Shown here in pieces: positions 7,234-16,690 of a stretch of 64,000 bases of DNA. The stretch lies in the NCBI GenBank assembly GCA_964342385.1, contig CAYFGP010000009.1:1-64000 (forward strand). Direction: 5' to 3'. The stretch comes from Oceanospirillum sp964342385 (lineage in GTDB: Bacteria > Pseudomonadota > Gammaproteobacteria > Pseudomonadales > Halomonadaceae). Position numbers and translations under genes: made by a program. Within the stretch, counting starts at the first letter, position 1; each line of letters opens with the position of its first letter. Below the pieces are notes generated by a model, which had not been told where the DNA came from, did no database searches, and saw only the letters and a program-made list of their open reading frames with translations.

Positions 7234-7554
7234 TTATTGGCAACGGTAAACATCAAAATCGATTTTGCCCGCTGTCATTGCGGCATCATTGGTGATCACA
7301 ATGCCATCACCGCCCATTTTGGCTGCTTGGTTTTTAGCCAGGGTATTCAGCTCTTCTTTTACCGCCTCATCATTGCGTTTGAGCCCTATCACTTCATGCT
7401 TGGTGTAAACGTTGGCATAACCCAGCTTTTTGCACGCTGCTGTTTGTTGCTGAGTTAAGATCTGGATCTGTTCACTACCCGCTTCTGGTTTTACAAATGC
7501 ACAACCGGCTACAGCCAACGACAACGCCGCAATTGGCAAAACACGCATCTTCAT
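7234..7554 (-). CDS. Small lipoprotein, DUF4156-like
   Basis: A 106-residue secreted lipoprotein. The signal peptide ends in the lipobox LAVAGC, followed by a short linker and a compact domain (TACKKLGYANVYTKHE, then AAKMGGDGIVITND) that ends with a conserved Cys (YRCQ). This layout matches DUF4156 proteins such as E. coli YjeI. A GTG three bases upstream is possible, but AAGGA is spaced eight bases from the ATG at 7554. It is transcribed alone. The function of the family is unknown. Confidence 0.75.
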   Translation of the reverse strand: MKMRVLPIAALSLAVAGCAFVKPEAGSEQIQILTQQQTAACKKLGYANVYTKHEVIGLKRNDEAVKEELNTLAKNQAAKMGGDGIVITNDAAMTAGKIDFDVYRCQ

Positions 7555-7864
7555 CACAATATTCCTTTACCTAAAATAAATGGATACCCGCGAAAACGAC
7601 TGACCGAACAATCATTCTAAGGGTTTCAGATAATCAGTATTTTTTAGCTGAAAACACCGTACCAGCTCTTTGCTTAAGGTCAAAGTATCTGTTTAAGAAA
7701 AACTTGATGGTTTATCTGCTACTTGGCGGTTAGACACGATCTCAAAAAAAGCTGCCTGCCTTGTTTTAGTTGTATTTTGTTTCGCTGCTTAGTTAATTGC
7801 CTTGCTGAGATGCCCCATAAACACTAGCCTAGTGAGCCCGATAGAAACACTCAGGTTACCTCTT

Positions 7865-9667
7865 ATGTTCCGCTGGTTATGGCAATTTGTGAAACCCTAT
7901 AAACTTCGCCTGATGATTGCGATTATTGCGCTGGTCGCTACAGCGGGGCTTACCCTATCGTTGGGACAAGGGGTCCGCCTGATGATAGATCAGGGTTTTG
8001 CAGCCCAATCCGAACAAGGGTTAGCAGATGCACTGAGTTTGTTTGGTATCTTGGTGGTACTCGTTTCGGTAGGCGCTTACTTTCGTTTTTATATGGTGTC
8101 CTGGCTGGGTGAGCGTGTCGTGGCTGATATCAGACAAAAACTCTATCGCCATCTAATCAGCCTGCCCCCGAGCTTTTTTGAAGACAATCTGGCCGGAGAG
8201 ATTCAGAGCCGGGTCACTACAGATACAACTTTGCTACAAACGGTTATTGGCTCTTCATTCTCATTCGCTTTGAGAAATGCGCTCACCTTTATTGGTGGCA
8301 TCGTTTTAATGTTTCTCAGTAATCTTAAGCTCAGCCTGATTGTATTGATCGCCGTGCCCTTAATTGTGTTCCCTGCCATCTATTTTGGCCGCAAGGTGAA
8401 AAAACTATCCCGTGACAGCCAAGATAAGGTGGCTAGCGTAGGGGCCTGGGCCAGTGAAAGCCTGCAACATATCAAAGTTGTACAAGCCTTTACCCGAGAA
8501 GATCTGGTTAACCAACAGTTCTCTCAGGAAGCAGAAGGGGCATTCCAGATCGCGCTCAAACGTATCCGTCATAGAGCCTGGTTAATTGCACTGGTAATGA
8601 TACTGGTGATGGGCTCTGTGGCCGGTATGATTTATGTCGGTGGTAGTGATGTGATCTCAGGTGAGCTGTCAGGTGGTGATCTGGCTGCGTTTGTCTTTTA
8701 TGCCATTATGGTAGCGGGCTCCCTGGCTGCGGTAACAGAGGTCTATGGCGAGGTACAACGCGCTTCCGGCGCAGCAGAACGTATTCGTGAGTTATTGGCC
8801 ACCGAGGCAGAAATCACTTCGCCGCAAACGACAGCAGAAACACAAGCATTAGCAAAAACACAGGCATCAACAGAGACACAAACAAGCACAGAGATGCCAG
8901 CAGCGCTTAACTCAGAGAGCATCCGCTTTGAAAAAACCAGCTATCACTACCCTTCTCGTCCTGATCACCAAGCTATCTCGGGATTAAGTCTGGAGATCAA
9001 TCCAGGTGAAAGCATCGCTCTGGTAGGGCCTTCCGGGGCGGGTAAGTCCACACTATTTGATCTTCTACTGCGTTTTAGAGATCCGCAACAAGGTGAGATC
9101 TCACTACATGGCCGTCCGTTAACACAGTGGGATCTGCAACAGTTAAGAGAACGCTTTGCCTTAGTACCTCAGCAGCCTGTGCTGTTCAGTGCCAACGTAT
9201 GGGACAACCTGAGATATGGTAAACCCGATGCCACAGAAGCAGAGGTGCTAGCCGCCGCACAAGCCGCTTATGCGGATGAATTTATTCAACAGCTGCCAGA
9301 TGGCTATCAATCTTTCCTCGGTGAGCAGGGTGTCAAACTCTCTGGTGGCCAGAAACAACGATTAGCCATTGCACGGGCGATTCTGCGTGACCCGGAGATT
9401 TTATTATTAGATGAGGCCACCAGCGCACTGGATGCCCAAAGCGAACATCTGGTTCAGCAGGCACTAGATAAACTGATGGAAAATCGCACTACGTTGATTA
9501 TTGCCCATCGCCTCGCCACCGTCGCTCATGTGGATCGAATCGCGGTATTTGATCAGGGACAATTAGTTGCAGTTGGCACACATCAGGAGCTACTTCAAAG
9601 CTCTCCGCTGTATAAGCGACTGGCAGAACTACAGTTTCAAAACGGATCTCTTGCAACGGCAGAGTAA
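7865..9667 (+). CDS. MsbA-like ABC exporter (fused TMD-NBD half-transporter)
   Basis: A 600-residue half-transporter that would work as a homodimer in the inner membrane. Six membrane helices occupy about the first 300 residues. After these comes a Thr/Gln/Ala-rich repetitive linker (TTAETQALAKTQASTETQT), then an NBD with Walker A GPSGAGKST, signature LSGGQKQR, Walker B ILLLDEAT and the H-loop IAHR. All ATPase motifs are intact. Family members export lipids, drugs or peptides, and the substrate here cannot be told. The upstream TTG-started extension (7802) has no signal or ribosome binding site, so the ATG at 7865 before FRWLWQFVKPY is used. The repetitive linker between TMD and NBD is unusual. 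Confidence 0.9.
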   Translation: MFRWLWQFVKPYKLRLMIAIIALVATAGLTLSLGQGVRLMIDQGFAAQSEQGLADALSLFGILVVLVSVGAYFRFYMVSWLGERVVADIRQKLYRHLISLPPSFFEDNLAGEIQSRVTTDTTLLQTVIGSSFSFALRNALTFIGGIVLMFLSNLKLSLIVLIAVPLIVFPAIYFGRKVKKLSRDSQDKVASVGAWASESLQHIKVVQAFTREDLVNQQFSQEAEGAFQIALKRIRHRAWLIALVMILVMGSVAGMIYVGGSDVISGELSGGDLAAFVFYAIMVAGSLAAVTEVYGEVQRASGAAERIRELLATEAEITSPQTTAETQALAKTQASTETQTSTEMPAALNSESIRFEKTSYHYPSRPDHQAISGLSLEINPGESIALVGPSGAGKSTLFDLLLRFRDPQQGEISLHGRPLTQWDLQQLRERFALVPQQPVLFSANVWDNLRYGKPDATEAEVLAAAQAAYADEFIQQLPDGYQSFLGEQGVKLSGGQKQRLAIARAILRDPEILLLDEATSALDAQSEHLVQQALDKLMENRTTLIIAHRLATVAHVDRIAVFDQGQLVAVGTHQELLQSSPLYKRLAELQFQNGSLATAE

Positions 9668-9683
9668 GCAAATACTACGGCAC

Positions 9684-9736
9684 AAAAAAGCCGCACGCAC
9701 TGATCTGTAATCAAATCAGTGCCTGCGGCTTTTTTA
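9684..9736. terminator. Bidirectional Rho-independent terminator
   Basis: AAAAAAGCCGCA...TGCGGCTTTTTTA with a long stem that also pairs ACTGAT with ATCAGT. It lies between the convergent ABC exporter gene (plus) and the type I secretion operon (minus) and has T-runs in both directions. Confidence 0.85.
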
Positions 9737-9789
9737 TTTCAATCTAGCTGCTAATCCAAGACTAATCGATTGCGACTAGCCTTGATTGA

Positions 9790-11145
9790 TTAACGCTCTC
9801 TAAAGCCTTGAGACAGGGCTTTAGTAACAGGATCAGACAAGTAAGCCAGCAGCGTTTTATAACCCGTCAGAACCTCTGCAGTGACTGTCATACCCGGCAG
9901 AATCGGATAACGCTTATCACCTTTGGTCAGAAAAGTTTTCTCCAGGCTCACCCAACCTTTAAAGTAGGGTTTGCCTCTCTCATCCAAGGTGCTAAATGCA
10001 GACACACGTGCCAACTCACCGGTCGCGAAGCCATAGCGGGCAAAGTCATAACTGGTGATCTTTACATTCACTTCCTGACCGACCTGCACATAACCTACAT
10101 CTTCAGGCGGAATACGTACTTCAGCTTCCAGCTCAACATCTTCAGGTACAATCTGCATTAAGACAGAACCAGGCTGCACCACCTGACCTGTGTTATTCAC
10201 TTCCAGGTTAAATACCAGACCATCTGATGGCGATTTAACCCACAGATCACCCAGACGGGAATTAATTTTCTTCAGCTCTTCTTCTGTCTCTGAAATTTCA
10301 CCTTCCAGAATATCCAACTGATCCAGTGGACCTTGCAAGATCTGGTTACGTGCTTCGAAGAAACGGCTCTTCGCTTCTGCTAATTCCCGGTTAGTCAGAT
10401 CGATCTCTTTACGAATTCGTTCCTCTTCACCCTGAGCCGCAACCGCCGCACGCTGAGTTTCAAGCAGGGTAATACGTGTAACCAGACGCTTTTCAAACAT
10501 CCTCTCACGCATCTCAAACATTTCAGAGGTCAGTTCTTTCTGCTTAGATGCTGCTGCCAGAGACTCTTCTAACTGAGCCAGACGAGACTCACGCTGTCGA
10601 ACCTGCTGCTGAACCACATCCAGAGTCGATTTACGTACTGATATCTGGTTGACCAGTTGTTGCTTCTGTACGCTCACCATCACCGGATATTCTTGTTCAA
10701 ACTCTGAAAAGTCTGGATCACGATCAGATACAAACGCTTCCTGACGCTCAGAACGCATTTTCAGAGATGCCAGACGAGATTGAATCTGACGCAGGTCAGA
10801 CAAGTTTCTCTCATCATCCAGCTTCAGTAACATATCACCCGCTTTAACTGGCATACGCTCCTGCACCAAAACTTCCGAGACCGTGCCGCCATTCAGATGC
10901 TGTACAACCTTAATCTGACCAGATGGCACAATCTCACCAGGAGCGGAGGTTACCTCTGCTAACTCGGTCACCGATGCCCAGATCACAAAACTGATCATCA
11001 TTATCGCCACCAGATATAGAATCGGTCGCGCGTAAACCGGAATCAGTTCATCTTCAATCTGTACCGTTTCGGATAACAATCTACGCTGACGTCTGCCTAG
11101 GGTGACTCCGGAATCAGCATTTTTATCAACTTTTTGCTTAGACAT
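9790..11145 (-). CDS. HlyD/LapC-type periplasmic membrane fusion protein
   Basis: A 451-residue protein with one N-terminal membrane helix (~42-62), a split lipoyl/barrel-sandwich domain (APGEIVPSGQIKVVQHLNGG, then VKSPSDGLVFNLEVNNTGQVV) and a long coiled-coil hairpin between the halves. The beta-barrel C-terminus contains GMTVTAEVLTGYKTLLAYL. It links the inner-membrane ABC exporter to the outer-membrane channel in type I secretion. Its ATG overlaps the stop of the ABC gene as TGATG, so it is the last gene of the four-gene operon and ends at the shared terminator. PrtE/LapC-type proteins have this length and layout. Confidence 0.93.
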   Translation of the reverse strand: MSKQKVDKNADSGVTLGRRQRRLLSETVQIEDELIPVYARPILYLVAIMMISFVIWASVTELAEVTSAPGEIVPSGQIKVVQHLNGGTVSEVLVQERMPVKAGDMLLKLDDERNLSDLRQIQSRLASLKMRSERQEAFVSDRDPDFSEFEQEYPVMVSVQKQQLVNQISVRKSTLDVVQQQVRQRESRLAQLEESLAAASKQKELTSEMFEMRERMFEKRLVTRITLLETQRAAVAAQGEEERIRKEIDLTNRELAEAKSRFFEARNQILQGPLDQLDILEGEISETEEELKKINSRLGDLWVKSPSDGLVFNLEVNNTGQVVQPGSVLMQIVPEDVELEAEVRIPPEDVGYVQVGQEVNVKITSYDFARYGFATGELARVSAFSTLDERGKPYFKGWVSLEKTFLTKGDKRYPILPGMTVTAEVLTGYKTLLAYLSDPVTKALSQGFRER

Positions 11146-14100
11146 CAGCTCAAACCTGCCATAATTTTATTTTCAACATCAGCATAAGGACCTCTAGCAG
11201 TCACAGCCCCACTTTCCATATAAAGAATATGATCCGCCATTTTCAAATGACTCGGTCGAGGCGTTACCATAATCAGAGTCACTCGACCTCTGAACCAATT
11301 AAGACAACGCACCAAGGCCTCTTCACCCGCATCATCCATACCATTACCCGGCTCATCCAACAGCACAATTGAAGCGGGTTTAAGAATCGTTCTTGCCAGA
11401 GACAAGCGCTGACGGAAACCATTCGACAGCTGGTCAGCACCACTGTTGGAGATCCGGGTTCTGAAACCATCTTCCAACTGTTCAATATCCTTCAGAATAC
11501 CGGCCATCTCTGCAGCCCAACGTAGCTCTTCATCCGTTGCACCTGGGTGAACCAAACGCAAGTTCTGAGCAACGGTGCCGTAGAAGATGTCACACTTCTG
11601 CGGCATATAACTCACGATAGCCCGTAGGTGGTTAGCCGAAATCTGACGAGTATCGATAGTATCAATTCGGATCGAGCCAGCCTGAGGTGAATACAGACGA
11701 CTGATCAGAGTTAACAACGTTGATTTACCTGCACCATCCGGTCCGGTAATGCCCAGGAATTTGCCCGGAGGCGCATTAAAGGAGATACCTAACAACGCCG
11801 GATCCAGGTTAGCGGCATAACGGAAAGAAACCCGCGAGAATACAATGTCGCCATTGGAGACAAAACGGTTGGCCTGGTTAGTGGTGCCATCGGACTCAAT
11901 GCCCAGTTTCATTAACTGGTTAACCTGATGAATATTAGTCGAGATACGTGACCAACTGCTCAGAGCGGTAAATAGGTTTTGCAACGGACCAATAAGACGC
12001 CAAGTCAAAATCATCGTTGCCATAATAGTACCCGCCGTAATCTGGCCTAAAATCACCAGATAAGCAGATAACGCCATTACCAAAATACCTGTCAGGCTAC
12101 CAATAATATGAGCAATACTACCCACTTTCATCTGTGATTGCTGCTCATGGAAGCCTGCTACAGCAGCCTCACCACTTAGGTTTCTAAAACGACGTAACCA
12201 AACATTTTTAGCTCCGACTGAACGCAGCGCTTTCATTGTGGTTAACGTTTCATCAATCAGCTCAGAACGCTTGCCCACTTTGGCAGAAGAGTTCTCTGAA
12301 GCACGATCAGACAAAGGTCGTGTGATATATAGCAGGATAGCAAAAGACGCAATAGCACCTGTCAGTAACACCCCCGCCCACGGGTTCAGAATATAGATCA
12401 CGGTTAACAGAATAATACTGGCCGGCAGATCGAAGATTAGCAGTACCAGAGGGCCTAAGAACAGATCTCTTAAACGCTCCAGACTTTTGATACGTCCAAT
12501 CTGACGACTGACCGAAACCCCATTCAGAGAAGTCGTTGGTAGACGTATCACACGATCAAAGATGCCGTTACCTAATACATATTCAACCCGCCCACCGATA
12601 TAGGCCAATAAACGACTGCGTAGGGTATTGAGGAACCAACCCAACATAATCGCAATAACGGCCCCGGCTAAGAGATATCCTCCCATCAAGGCGTCACCGG
12701 TCGGTAACACAGAGTCAAACACCGAGCGCACAAACAGAGAAGGTGCAATTGCAAGAATGGTACTGATAATAGTCGTAAAGAAGATCAACAGAATATGTTT
12801 TCTAAACTTCCAGAATAACTCGGTGACCCATTTCTTCTTATTCTGCTGCGGGTCCTCTTTAATCTCCTGGAAGACGTAGATATCGCCTTTGCCCTTCAGA
12901 GAGTAAAGCACCTCTTCTTCATTGGTTTCACTATTAAAAGCACGGTAACCACCATCGGACATCTGCTCAATAATGACCATAGCGGGCTTGTTTTCTGGCA
13001 CCAGAATACAAGGCAATAAACGACTATCAAAGTTTTTGAAGCTATTACCAAAATAACGCGAACGGTAACCCAGGTTTGCCAGGGTGCTGAAATAGTAGGA
13101 AAGATCAACATGATCAGCCAGGTGTGGTAACGCCTCAGCCAGATCTCTAGGAGAACCAGACCAGCCCAATTTATTCAACACAGGCACTAATGCACGGGAC
13201 AGATCCGACTTATTAAAGACACGGGTGGCAATAATCGATTCAAAGTCAGTATCGACTTCAGGCCGTTCAATGATCTCAATATCGTTGTTATCAGCAAAGT
13301 AACGACGGTCCTGTTCATCCTCAACCAGATTGCCGTCCTGAATTTTGTAAACTTTATCAGCCAGGCGAATCAAGGAAGGTCGGTTTGCCACCAGGACCAT
13401 GGTCAGCTCGCCCTTCCGGGTCTCCAGGAACTGACGCAGTTTTTTATCACCTTCAAAGTCGAGGGAGTTATTGGCTTCATCAAAGAGAATCACGTCAGGA
13501 TCGTGCACCAGGGCCCGAACGATCGTGATCATCTGTTTTACCCCCATAGGTAAAACTTCACTGGCGTTTTCGCCCAGAGGAGTCTGATAGCCCTGCTTCA
13601 TGCCCGCTACAACCAGATCAAGGCCTAACTCTTCTGATAGCTCTAATGCCCGCTTCTCCAGTTCTGGCTCAAACATGGTCAGGTTATCCAGAATGGACCC
13701 GACAAAAACCGTACCGACTTGTGGTAGTAGAGCGATCTTTCTACGTACAGAGTCACCATCAAACTCGGTCAAAGGGGTACCATCAATCAGTACCGCACCT
13801 TCGTTAGGCTGCTCTAAACCGTTTAACAGGGATAATAAACTACTTTTACCACTACCACTGTCACCTCGAATCGCAACACAAGTACCCGCAGGCAAGGACA
13901 GGTTCAAGTTACCAAATACGGTCGTAAATCCTTCATGAGTCGCATGACCCAGAGTTACATTTTCCAGAGATACGGAGCGAGTAATCTCTTCCAGTTCCGG
14001 CTTATTACCCTCGTCCACCACCGGCATTTCCATAATGGACTCAACACGCTTGTTACCAGCAATAAATGACTGGTAACGCATCCAAGTACCCAAACCTTTT

Positions 14101-15032
14101 CTCAACGGCTGCAGGGAACGCACAGACAGCAGCATACAGGCGGCCAGTGCACCGGATGTGATCTCACCATCAATGGTTTTGATCGCCCCAAAGAAGATAA
14201 CCAATACGATCATCACCTGAGACATGGCACCGCCCAGGCTATTAGCAAAAGCACTACCGAAGAATAAGCTTTCGCCCTGCGAGGCACTAGCTTCTTTCAG
14301 GCGCTCATAACGGCGCAGCATAATGCTTTCTACTGACATGGTTTTAACGGATAACACACCTGCCAATACTTCGGTTAAAAAGCTAATACGGCGCTCATCA
14401 TTGATATCTTTTTCCAGCACCTGCTTGTACATCCAGCGGCCAAAGAGCACAACAACGATGGAGAAAATACACAATAGGGCAATCGGCACTAATACCAGAT
14501 CACCTGCAATCAGATAAATTACATAGAGGAAAAGGGCAACAAAAGGCAGGTCAAGCAGCACCAGTAGGGTTTGACCGGAATAAACATCGGCTACTCGGGA
14601 AATCGATTGTACTTTCTCCGCGTAGGCACCGGGTTCTTCTTTCGAGAAGACTCGCATAGGTACAAGGAAGAACCTTTCCAACGCCTGATTCGATGCTTTG
14701 TGCTTAAAGCGGGCCCCTAACCAGTTGGTTACTGTGCCGTTAACGTCCTTCATTAATTCTTCTAAAATCAGAATCAGGACCACACCAAAGACAATAAAAA
14801 TCAGCGTCTCAATAGACTGATTTTTTAATACTCGGTCAAAGATCTGTAGAATACTTAATGGCAAGGCCAGTGCCAAAATATTGGCTATTAACGATGTAAA
14901 AACGATCATCGGTAATAGTCGTTTAAGATCTGGAGAGGAGAGGATTTTCTTCAGAGAGCTGAGAAGGTTATGACCTAAATCATCCGAACTCTGACCGCCT
15001 CCAGAACGAGAGCCACTATTTTTATTTGCCAT
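11145..15032 (-). CDS. Double-length type I secretion ABC exporter
   Basis: A 1295-residue protein with order TMD1-NBD1-C39-like domain-TMD2-NBD2, where type I exporters are normally ~700-residue homodimers. NBD1: Walker A GDSGSGKSS (390-398), Q438, degenerate signature LPMGVKQ (494-500), Walker B ending D518-E519, and Asn550 in place of the H-loop His. NBD2: Walker A GPDGAGKST (1097-1105), signature LSNGFRQ (1202-1208), D1226-E1227, and Pro1258 in place of the H-loop His. Residues ~605-725 resemble the inactive C39-like domain of HlyB/LapB. The two halves have clearly diverged. It lies between the regulator and the HlyD gene and should power export through the fused outer-membrane factor. 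The substrate is not in the window. Confidence 0.9.
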   Translation of the reverse strand: MANKNSGSRSGGGQSSDDLGHNLLSSLKKILSSPDLKRLLPMIVFTSLIANILALALPLSILQIFDRVLKNQSIETLIFIVFGVVLILILEELMKDVNGTVTNWLGARFKHKASNQALERFFLVPMRVFSKEEPGAYAEKVQSISRVADVYSGQTLLVLLDLPFVALFLYVIYLIAGDLVLVPIALLCIFSIVVVLFGRWMYKQVLEKDINDERRISFLTEVLAGVLSVKTMSVESIMLRRYERLKEASASQGESLFFGSAFANSLGGAMSQVMIVLVIFFGAIKTIDGEITSGALAACMLLSVRSLQPLRKGLGTWMRYQSFIAGNKRVESIMEMPVVDEGNKPELEEITRSVSLENVTLGHATHEGFTTVFGNLNLSLPAGTCVAIRGDSGSGKSSLLSLLNGLEQPNEGAVLIDGTPLTEFDGDSVRRKIALLPQVGTVFVGSILDNLTMFEPELEKRALELSEELGLDLVVAGMKQGYQTPLGENASEVLPMGVKQMITIVRALVHDPDVILFDEANNSLDFEGDKKLRQFLETRKGELTMVLVANRPSLIRLADKVYKIQDGNLVEDEQDRRYFADNNDIEIIERPEVDTDFESIIATRVFNKSDLSRALVPVLNKLGWSGSPRDLAEALPHLADHVDLSYYFSTLANLGYRSRYFGNSFKNFDSRLLPCILVPENKPAMVIIEQMSDGGYRAFNSETNEEEVLYSLKGKGDIYVFQEIKEDPQQNKKKWVTELFWKFRKHILLIFFTTIISTILAIAPSLFVRSVFDSVLPTGDALMGGYLLAGAVIAIMLGWFLNTLRSRLLAYIGGRVEYVLGNGIFDRVIRLPTTSLNGVSVSRQIGRIKSLERLRDLFLGPLVLLIFDLPASIILLTVIYILNPWAGVLLTGAIASFAILLYITRPLSDRASENSSAKVGKRSELIDETLTTMKALRSVGAKNVWLRRFRNLSGEAAVAGFHEQQSQMKVGSIAHIIGSLTGILVMALSAYLVILGQITAGTIMATMILTWRLIGPLQNLFTALSSWSRISTNIHQVNQLMKLGIESDGTTNQANRFVSNGDIVFSRVSFRYAANLDPALLGISFNAPPGKFLGITGPDGAGKSTLLTLISRLYSPQAGSIRIDTIDTRQISANHLRAIVSYMPQKCDIFYGTVAQNLRLVHPGATDEELRWAAEMAGILKDIEQLEDGFRTRISNSGADQLSNGFRQRLSLARTILKPASIVLLDEPGNGMDDAGEEALVRCLNWFRGRVTLIMVTPRPSHLKMADHILYMESGAVTARGPYADVENKIMAGLS

Positions 15033-15036
15033 AATA

Positions 15037-16668
15037 CTAATCTAACTTTAACTGACCAGAGAAAAGATAACCAACCACTTCTTTTACTAAGCTATTCCTG
15101 TAGCGCACACTTTTTCCATCTGTTTCTAATACACCAATTCCAGCAGCGCGATTCACTGACTTATAAACAGAGTCTGCGCCATCCTGCATAATCTTACTTA
15201 ACCGACTTAATGAAACGGTATCAGCCTGGTCTGCTAAGCAATACAAAAGCTTCCAGTCCATATTAAAACGGTCTAAACGTGATGCTATGGTAATCACCAG
15301 AGCAATAGAGATACTGTTACCTTCTCCCCGAGCCATTTCAATAGCAAACAGAGGCACCCCCCTTGAGCGGTGGGCAATGTCTTCTACCAGTAAAGCCCCC
15401 AGGTCATACGTCTGTAATAGCTCTGAAACTTGAGATTTATCCATTCGGCTTAGATGTACCGAGCAAATCTCTTTTTCATCAAGATATTCGTTTTTTAACA
15501 ACTGACGACCTGATAACAGAACTTTCTTATTATCGCCAAGACGCTGTAGATTGGAGAAGAATACTTCTCTTTGTTCCTTGGCCAGCAAGTGAACATCGTC
15601 AAACACTAGCAAACACTTCGCTTCATCGCTTGATATTAACTGGCTATAAAAGGAATCCATATCCTCAATCATGCAACAGTTAACGCCATCCCAGATACCT
15701 GCAGGCGTTATATTCAAAAAAGTAAGTTGATAACCCTCTTTTTCAGCTTCTCTGGCCAGTTCGCGGCAAATACGGGACTTACCCATACCGCTCTCACCAT
15801 CCAACAGCATTAATGAGTTATCCGATAGAGGCGATAAAAAATGAAGTAGATCCGTTAGCTCTTGTGTACGCCCTGATAGATCTTTGTCACATACCGAATC
15901 CCAGTGATTCATTTGCCAAACCTGATCAAAGTCGATTTGCTCCGGTACGCTACCAGCCAAATTAATATCATAAGCCTGCATAATTGACTGACAGGAACGA
16001 TCCAGAGACAGATAACCTTCTTCAGCCTGGGCCAATAACTGATGAGCCCGAGCAATAACCTTACTTGCAACTGCATCACCGGACCAACCACCAAAACGGT
16101 TTTGACTAACTGAAGCAACACCCGCAACCAAAGCGCCATACAACACAATAGAAGGATCTAACTGCTGCAACTTTTTATGGATATGGCCGGCAATAAAAAG
16201 TGCAGCACGTAAATCATATTCTGATGAACGCTTTAAGCCGAAAATAAGCTCACCTTCGCCGTCATCCCTATGGATAAAGTGTGCTTTATGGTCAAATGCG
16301 GCGCCTGACAAGAGATCATAAAATTGCCGATGGGCTTTATCTTCACCACCGGAGAAACGCAGGCTAAGAACAAGGCAAGGCCTACGGGCATGAATGCGGT
16401 TCACATCTTTTTTATGCAGTAGTTCTTTGCCTTGAGAAACGGCCATTGTACGGTTGCTGACATTGAGTTTCTTAAAAATCGCAACAACATGCTGTTTAAC
16501 TGTACCCAGGCTGATATGTAGCTCTCTGGCAATTTCCTTATTAACCTTACCAGCCTGCATTAAGCTCAAAATCTGCTCTTGACGGGCAGTCAGCTGGACT
16601 CCAGAAAGCTCTGTCTGTCCTTCAACCTGCACCTGCTCGTCTGCTCTTTCGAGCTTATCCGCAACCAT
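15037..16668 (-). CDS. LuxR-type HTH / cyclase-like / STAND ATPase regulator
   Basis: A 543-residue regulator. Residues ~25-90 are a LuxR/GerE helix-turn-helix (LTARQEQILSLMQAGKVNKE, then GTVKQHVVAIFKKLNV). Residues ~95-225 resemble a class III cyclase homology domain (GWSGDAVASKVIARAHQLL), but the metal-binding Asp is missing where LSLRFSGG stands, so it is probably non-catalytic. From ~265 an AAA/STAND ATPase follows, with Walker A GESGMGKS and Walker B LLVFDDVH. The N-terminal position of the HTH is unlike MalT/LAL regulators. It lies inside the secretion operon, 22 bases after the outer-membrane gene and four before the ABC gene, so it probably controls this locus or its substrate gene. 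Confidence 0.82.
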   Translation of the reverse strand: MVADKLERADEQVQVEGQTELSGVQLTARQEQILSLMQAGKVNKEIARELHISLGTVKQHVVAIFKKLNVSNRTMAVSQGKELLHKKDVNRIHARRPCLVLSLRFSGGEDKAHRQFYDLLSGAAFDHKAHFIHRDDGEGELIFGLKRSSEYDLRAALFIAGHIHKKLQQLDPSIVLYGALVAGVASVSQNRFGGWSGDAVASKVIARAHQLLAQAEEGYLSLDRSCQSIMQAYDINLAGSVPEQIDFDQVWQMNHWDSVCDKDLSGRTQELTDLLHFLSPLSDNSLMLLDGESGMGKSRICRELAREAEKEGYQLTFLNITPAGIWDGVNCCMIEDMDSFYSQLISSDEAKCLLVFDDVHLLAKEQREVFFSNLQRLGDNKKVLLSGRQLLKNEYLDEKEICSVHLSRMDKSQVSELLQTYDLGALLVEDIAHRSRGVPLFAIEMARGEGNSISIALVITIASRLDRFNMDWKLLYCLADQADTVSLSRLSKIMQDGADSVYKSVNRAAGIGVLETDGKSVRYRNSLVKEVVGYLFSGQLKLD

Positions 16669-16690
16669 TATGACGTCCCTCAGCGTGTTA

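Noticed and set aside
6957..7256. 99-codon minus-strand frame across the 21-bp repeats
   Set aside because: Its start lies inside the lipoprotein gene without a ribosome binding site. The frame is open mainly because the repeat unit is a multiple of three.
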